From positions 372,001-436,000 of the forward strand of contig NZ_FMTP01000002.1 in assembly GCF_900100155.1 (NCBI RefSeq): a DNA stretch of 64,000 nucleotides, written 5' to 3'. Of the stretch, positions 63,567 through 64,000 are shown one piece after another. Made by a program: the position numbers and the translations under genes. Positions within the stretch are counted from its first letter, which is position 1, and each line of letters starts with the position of its first letter. The notes below the pieces were generated by a model, which did not search any database, had not been told where the DNA came from, and saw nothing but the letters and a program-made list of their open reading frames with translations. Origin of the DNA: Ancylobacter rudongensis. Lineage in GTDB: Bacteria > Pseudomonadota > Alphaproteobacteria > Rhizobiales > Xanthobacteraceae.

Positions 63567-63812
63567 GAGGCTTTTCCTTTTCTTGCCCGATACCATTATC
63601 GGCAATTTCTGCTTGATCCGCTGTTGTGACGGCCGCGCGCGGCTGCAATCGCGAAAACGACTTCCGCGGTTACGTGGCCATTACTTGGTGAGGTGGATGT
63701 CGAGGCCGGATCGGCGCTGCCGGCGGCGGTGGTCAGCCGATCAATCGCGCCGCGCGTGTTTCGCGGTGTCGCATGGCGTTGTCCTTCGGTGGCATGGTGG
63801 CGTCTGAAGGAT

Positions 63813-63838
63813 GGACTCCGTGCCGCGCCGCTTATTCC
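63813..63838 (-). promoter_or_regulatory. Candidate ECF promoter of the alpha/beta hydrolase gene
   Basis: On the minus strand GGAATAA (63838-63832), 15 bases, then GTCC (63816-63813), continuing ATCC. An AAAAT segment is again 12 bases upstream. The start of the hydrolase gene is about 250 bases downstream, giving a long leader. Confidence 0.6.
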
Positions 63839-63888
63839 CGTCCGGTACGGATTTTCTCCGGGCGGCCCCGGGTTTGTTCGGCCCCGGC

Positions 63889-64000
63889 CTAGGCGGTGGG
63901 AACCGTGCCGCCGTCAATGAGATATTCGGTGCCGGTGATCGCCGCCGCGCGGTCCGAGGCGAGAAAGGCGATGAGGCTGGCCACTTCGTCCGGCTTGGCC
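63889..64000 (-). CDS. Short-chain dehydrogenase, C-terminal part (runs off window)
   Basis: The last 36 codons of a minus-strand gene whose 5' part lies to the right of the window. [20 protein letters not shown] and [16 protein letters not shown] form the characteristic final helix and strand of SDR enzymes (FLASD...TG...DGG). Nothing can be said about its catalytic residues or substrate. Confidence 0.85.
   Translation of the reverse strand, partial: AKPDEVASLIAFLASDRAAAITGTEYLIDGGTVPTA

Overview
The window is a high-GC chromosomal segment from an alphaproteobacterium, most likely a Hyphomicrobiales member near the Xanthobacteraceae (Ancylobacter/Starkeya/Xanthobacter type). This placement is inferred from gene content: an Irr-type iron regulator with a heme regulatory motif divergent from fabA-fabB-fabI, a general-stress (EcfG-type) promoter, a CycM-like membrane cytochrome c, two FabI paralogs and many small GC-rich intergenic palindromes. 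No 16S rRNA gene is present, so the genus is not certain. LAYOUT. 0-7.4 kb: an acetyltransferase cut by the window edge, a DMT exporter, a complete branched-chain-amino-acid-type ABC importer (binding protein, fused LivHM permease, LivG, LivF), a MarR regulator and a hydantoin/Asp-Glu racemase family enzyme. 7.6-15 kb: a P-loop kinase-like protein, tRNA-Gln(TTG) and tRNA-Pro(CGG), an amidoligase-like protein, a YciE/YciF-type stress protein with a near-perfect EcfG promoter, beta-carbonic anhydrase, a metallo-beta-lactamase-fold hydrolase, a DUF1499 membrane protein, a HAD phosphatase and an extensin-like secreted protein. 15-27 kb: class III transaminase, L,D-transpeptidase lipoprotein, CorA, an SDR, PdxH, a surface lipoprotein, a DnaJ-family chaperone, FabI, a histidine phosphatase, an M17 aminopeptidase, a MarR protein and an NlpC/P60 peptidase. 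27-36 kb: a peptide ABC importer of the YejABEF type with two tandem binding proteins and a translationally coupled NUDIX hydrolase. 36-45.7 kb: membrane cytochrome c, KdsB, prephenate dehydratase, the fabI-fabB-fabA block opposite irr, a LysR/tautomerase divergent pair with a striking operator, an SH3 protein and a D-2-hydroxyacid dehydrogenase. ACCESSORY REGIONS. 45.7-48.45 kb is a patch with two strongly AT-rich orphan genes, a secreted orphan and an IS5-family remnant, bracketed by related copies of an intergenic repeat. 48.45-52.4 kb returns to core-like DNA: a MoeB/ThiF-family adenylyltransferase, an SHMT-like PLP protein and a Zymomonas-type pyruvate decarboxylase, which is rare in bacteria. 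52.56-55.27 kb runs from tRNA-Arg(CCG) to a degenerate copy of the 3' half of that tRNA; between them lie a decayed serine recombinase, a two-domain winged-helix regulator and a cupin, so this looks like the remnant of a tRNA-targeted island. 55.3-64 kb holds an ECF sigma/anti-sigma pair with a YncE-like beta-propeller, a DUF305 protein, an NTF2-like secreted protein, a GMC oxidoreductase, an HTH/pseudo-receiver/GAF regulator, a secreted alpha/beta hydrolase and the 3' end of an SDR gene. Three promoters in this last block share the pattern GGAATAA-N15-GTCY with identical spacing, which suggests a local regulon driven by the ECF factor encoded there. This is the best candidate in the window for a coherent, apparently undescribed system. 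All functional statements come from motifs and recalled family features; no database search was run.
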